The notes below the pieces were generated by a model. The model had not been told where the DNA came from. It was given only the letters and a program-made list of their open reading frames with translations, and searched no databases. The translations under genes were made by a program, and so were the position numbers. A stretch of DNA of 64,000 bases from Lachnospiraceae bacterium (GTDB lineage Bacteria; Bacillota; Clostridia; Lachnospirales; Lachnospiraceae): the NCBI GenBank assembly GCA_016284355.1, contig JAEEOQ010000004.1:62001-126000 (forward strand), written 5' to 3'. Below are positions 63,056-64,000 of the stretch, piece by piece. The first letter of the stretch is position 1; each line of letters opens with the position of its first letter.

Positions 63056-64000
63056 ATGTTCAGCTTCAAATTATACGACTTTAAAAAATATGATGTTATA
63101 TTGCTTGCTTCAGTCCTTATCCTAAGCGCTTTGGGTGCTTTCTGCATTTATAATTCCGATGGGCAGAGCATGTTTAAACATCAGATTATGGGTATTTTTT
63201 TAGGTCTTTTGATAATAGTATTTCTATCCATTGTTGACTATCATTTTATTTGTAAATTCGTCATACTGTATTATCTCGTGGGAGTGGCGGTCCTTTTTAT
63301 GGTAAGGTTTACCAGATTCGGAGTTGACCACACCACGGGTGCTTACAGATGGCTTAATGTAGGTTTTACGGAGGTTCAGCCCTCTGAGCTGGTTAAGATA
63401 ATTCTTATTTTGACCATGGCCGCCTTTTTAAACAAGTTCCAGAACAAGATGGACAAATTCTATGTTTTTGTGCTTGCATGCATTATTACGGCCATACCTA
63501 CATTCCTTATACTCATACAGACGGATCTTTCCTCAAGTATGGTTATGCTTTTTATATTTGTTATTATGATCTTTTCTGCGGGCTTAAGTTTTAAGATCAT
63601 TATACCTGTTGTTGCAGTAGGCGTGCCCGTTGCTGTTTCGCTTTTCTGGTATGTTCAGCAGCCTTTCCAAAAACTGCTTACATCATACCAGCAGGAACGT
63701 ATCTTAAGCTTTTTAAATCCTGAGACCTATGCAAACTCAGGTCAGTACCAGCAAAATAAATCAATAATAGCAATTTCCTCAGGGGGACTTTACGGGAAGT
63801 TTTTTACAGAAGGCGCAGAAAGTGCCGCCAGAAAATACAACTATGTATACGTAAACGAAAGCGATTTTATTTTTTCAGTACTTGGAGAAGAGCTGGGATT
63901 TTTCGGATCTCTTCTTGTTATAGCTTTATTTGCACTTATCATTATCAGATGTATAATGATAGCAAATAGATCTGCGGACCATGAAGGACGTATGATAGCT
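63056..64000 (+). CDS. rodA: RodA/FtsW-type glycosyltransferase (cut by window end)
   Basis: SEDS proteins polymerise glycan strands; RodA partners with PBP2. The 315 residues visible contain GAYRWLNVGFTEVQPSELVK, QQERILSFLNPETYANSGQYQQNKS, SSGGLYGKFF and VNESDFIFSVLGEELGFFG, with about seven membrane segments by the edge. The common QPDLGTA motif reads QTDLSSS here. Location after PBP2 and minCDE supports RodA rather than FtsW. AGGTAGAAAT lies before the ATG at 63056. The end and stop lie beyond the window. Confidence 0.92.
   Translation, partial: MFSFKLYDFKKYDVILLASVLILSALGAFCIYNSDGQSMFKHQIMGIFLGLLIIVFLSIVDYHFICKFVILYYLVGVAVLFMVRFTRFGVDHTTGAYRWLNVGFTEVQPSELVKIILILTMAAFLNKFQNKMDKFYVFVLACIITAIPTFLILIQTDLSSSMVMLFIFVIMIFSAGLSFKIIIPVVAVGVPVAVSLFWYVQQPFQKLLTSYQQERILSFLNPETYANSGQYQQNKSIIAISSGGLYGKFFTEGAESAARKYNYVYVNESDFIFSVLGEELGFFGSLLVIALFALIIIRCIMIANRSADHEGRMIA

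Noticed and set aside
1-64000. CRISPR arrays, insertion sequences, prophage or defence genes
   Set aside because: No repeat-spacer array, transposase, integrase, restriction or toxin-antitoxin motif was found, and gene order is typical of conserved Firmicute backbone.

Overview
This window is a 64 kb stretch of chromosomal backbone, almost entirely housekeeping genes, from a low-GC Gram-positive anaerobe. Four things point to a member of the Clostridia, most likely the family Lachnospiraceae: gene order (phoH-HD protein-ybeY; pta-ackA-DUF177-rpmF; rplS-lepB-rbgA-rnhB-FlhB-like-yraN; DUF512-der-plsY-gpsA; mreBCD-PBP2-minCDE-rodA), the short HisG with HisZ, AGGAGG-type ribosome binding sites, and frequent TTG starts. 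Family-level assignment is an inference; no rRNA or other marker gene is present. All genes but one lie on the + strand. No tRNA, rRNA, CRISPR array, insertion sequence, prophage or plasmid gene was seen.

Layout. 1-1681: tail of an unidentified gene, an RluA-type pseudouridine synthase and RecU. 1708-6851: a histidine operon (hisZ, hisG, hisD, hisB and a three-domain HisA/F-like-HisI-HisE fusion); hisA, hisF, hisH and hisC are not here. 6870-11191: a 43-residue membrane peptide, alaS and a LacI-type sensor protein with no DNA-binding domain. 11218-18748: rpsU with its own promoter, a dipeptidase, phoH, a divergent membrane HD protein, ybeY and two flavoproteins. 18741-23055: proB, DUF896, 5-formyl-THF cyclo-ligase, proA, miaB. 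23085-26964: a SulP transporter behind a hairpin that covers its ribosome binding site, then pyrR behind a PyrR-type attenuator, and uraA. 27069-30137: pta-ackA (acetate and ATP formation), then DUF177-rpmF behind a consensus promoter. 30191-31276 (-): a YprB-like exonuclease. 31450-38320: a CmpB-type membrane protein, cardiolipin synthase, a YvyF-like protein, ruvAB, zapA and a U32 hydroxylase-type protein. 38325-46879: rplS, two signal peptidases around rbgA, rnhB, FlhB-like, yraN, DUF512, der, plsY, gpsA. 47084-48229: a secreted NlpC/P60 hydrolase on its own consensus promoter. 48323-55884: mutS, mutL, miaA, a PLP enzyme, radC. 55910-64000: mreB, mreC, mreD, PBP2, minC, minD, minE and a rodA gene cut by the window edge.

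The genes serve translation and tRNA/rRNA modification, DNA repair (RecU, RuvAB, MutSL, RadC), amino acid and pyrimidine metabolism, fermentation, phospholipid synthesis, and cell shape and septum placement. I found no compact unknown system such as a defence island. The observations most worth a second look are smaller: a yraN gene whose only well-placed start is ATC; a PgpH-like protein at the usual c-di-AMP phosphodiesterase locus with several metal ligands apparently changed; the HisA/F-HisI-HisE fusion with an altered phosphate loop; a LacI-type sensor with neither DNA-binding nor output domain; the ribosome-binding-site hairpin before the SulP gene; and a large insertion of about 240 residues in PBP2.
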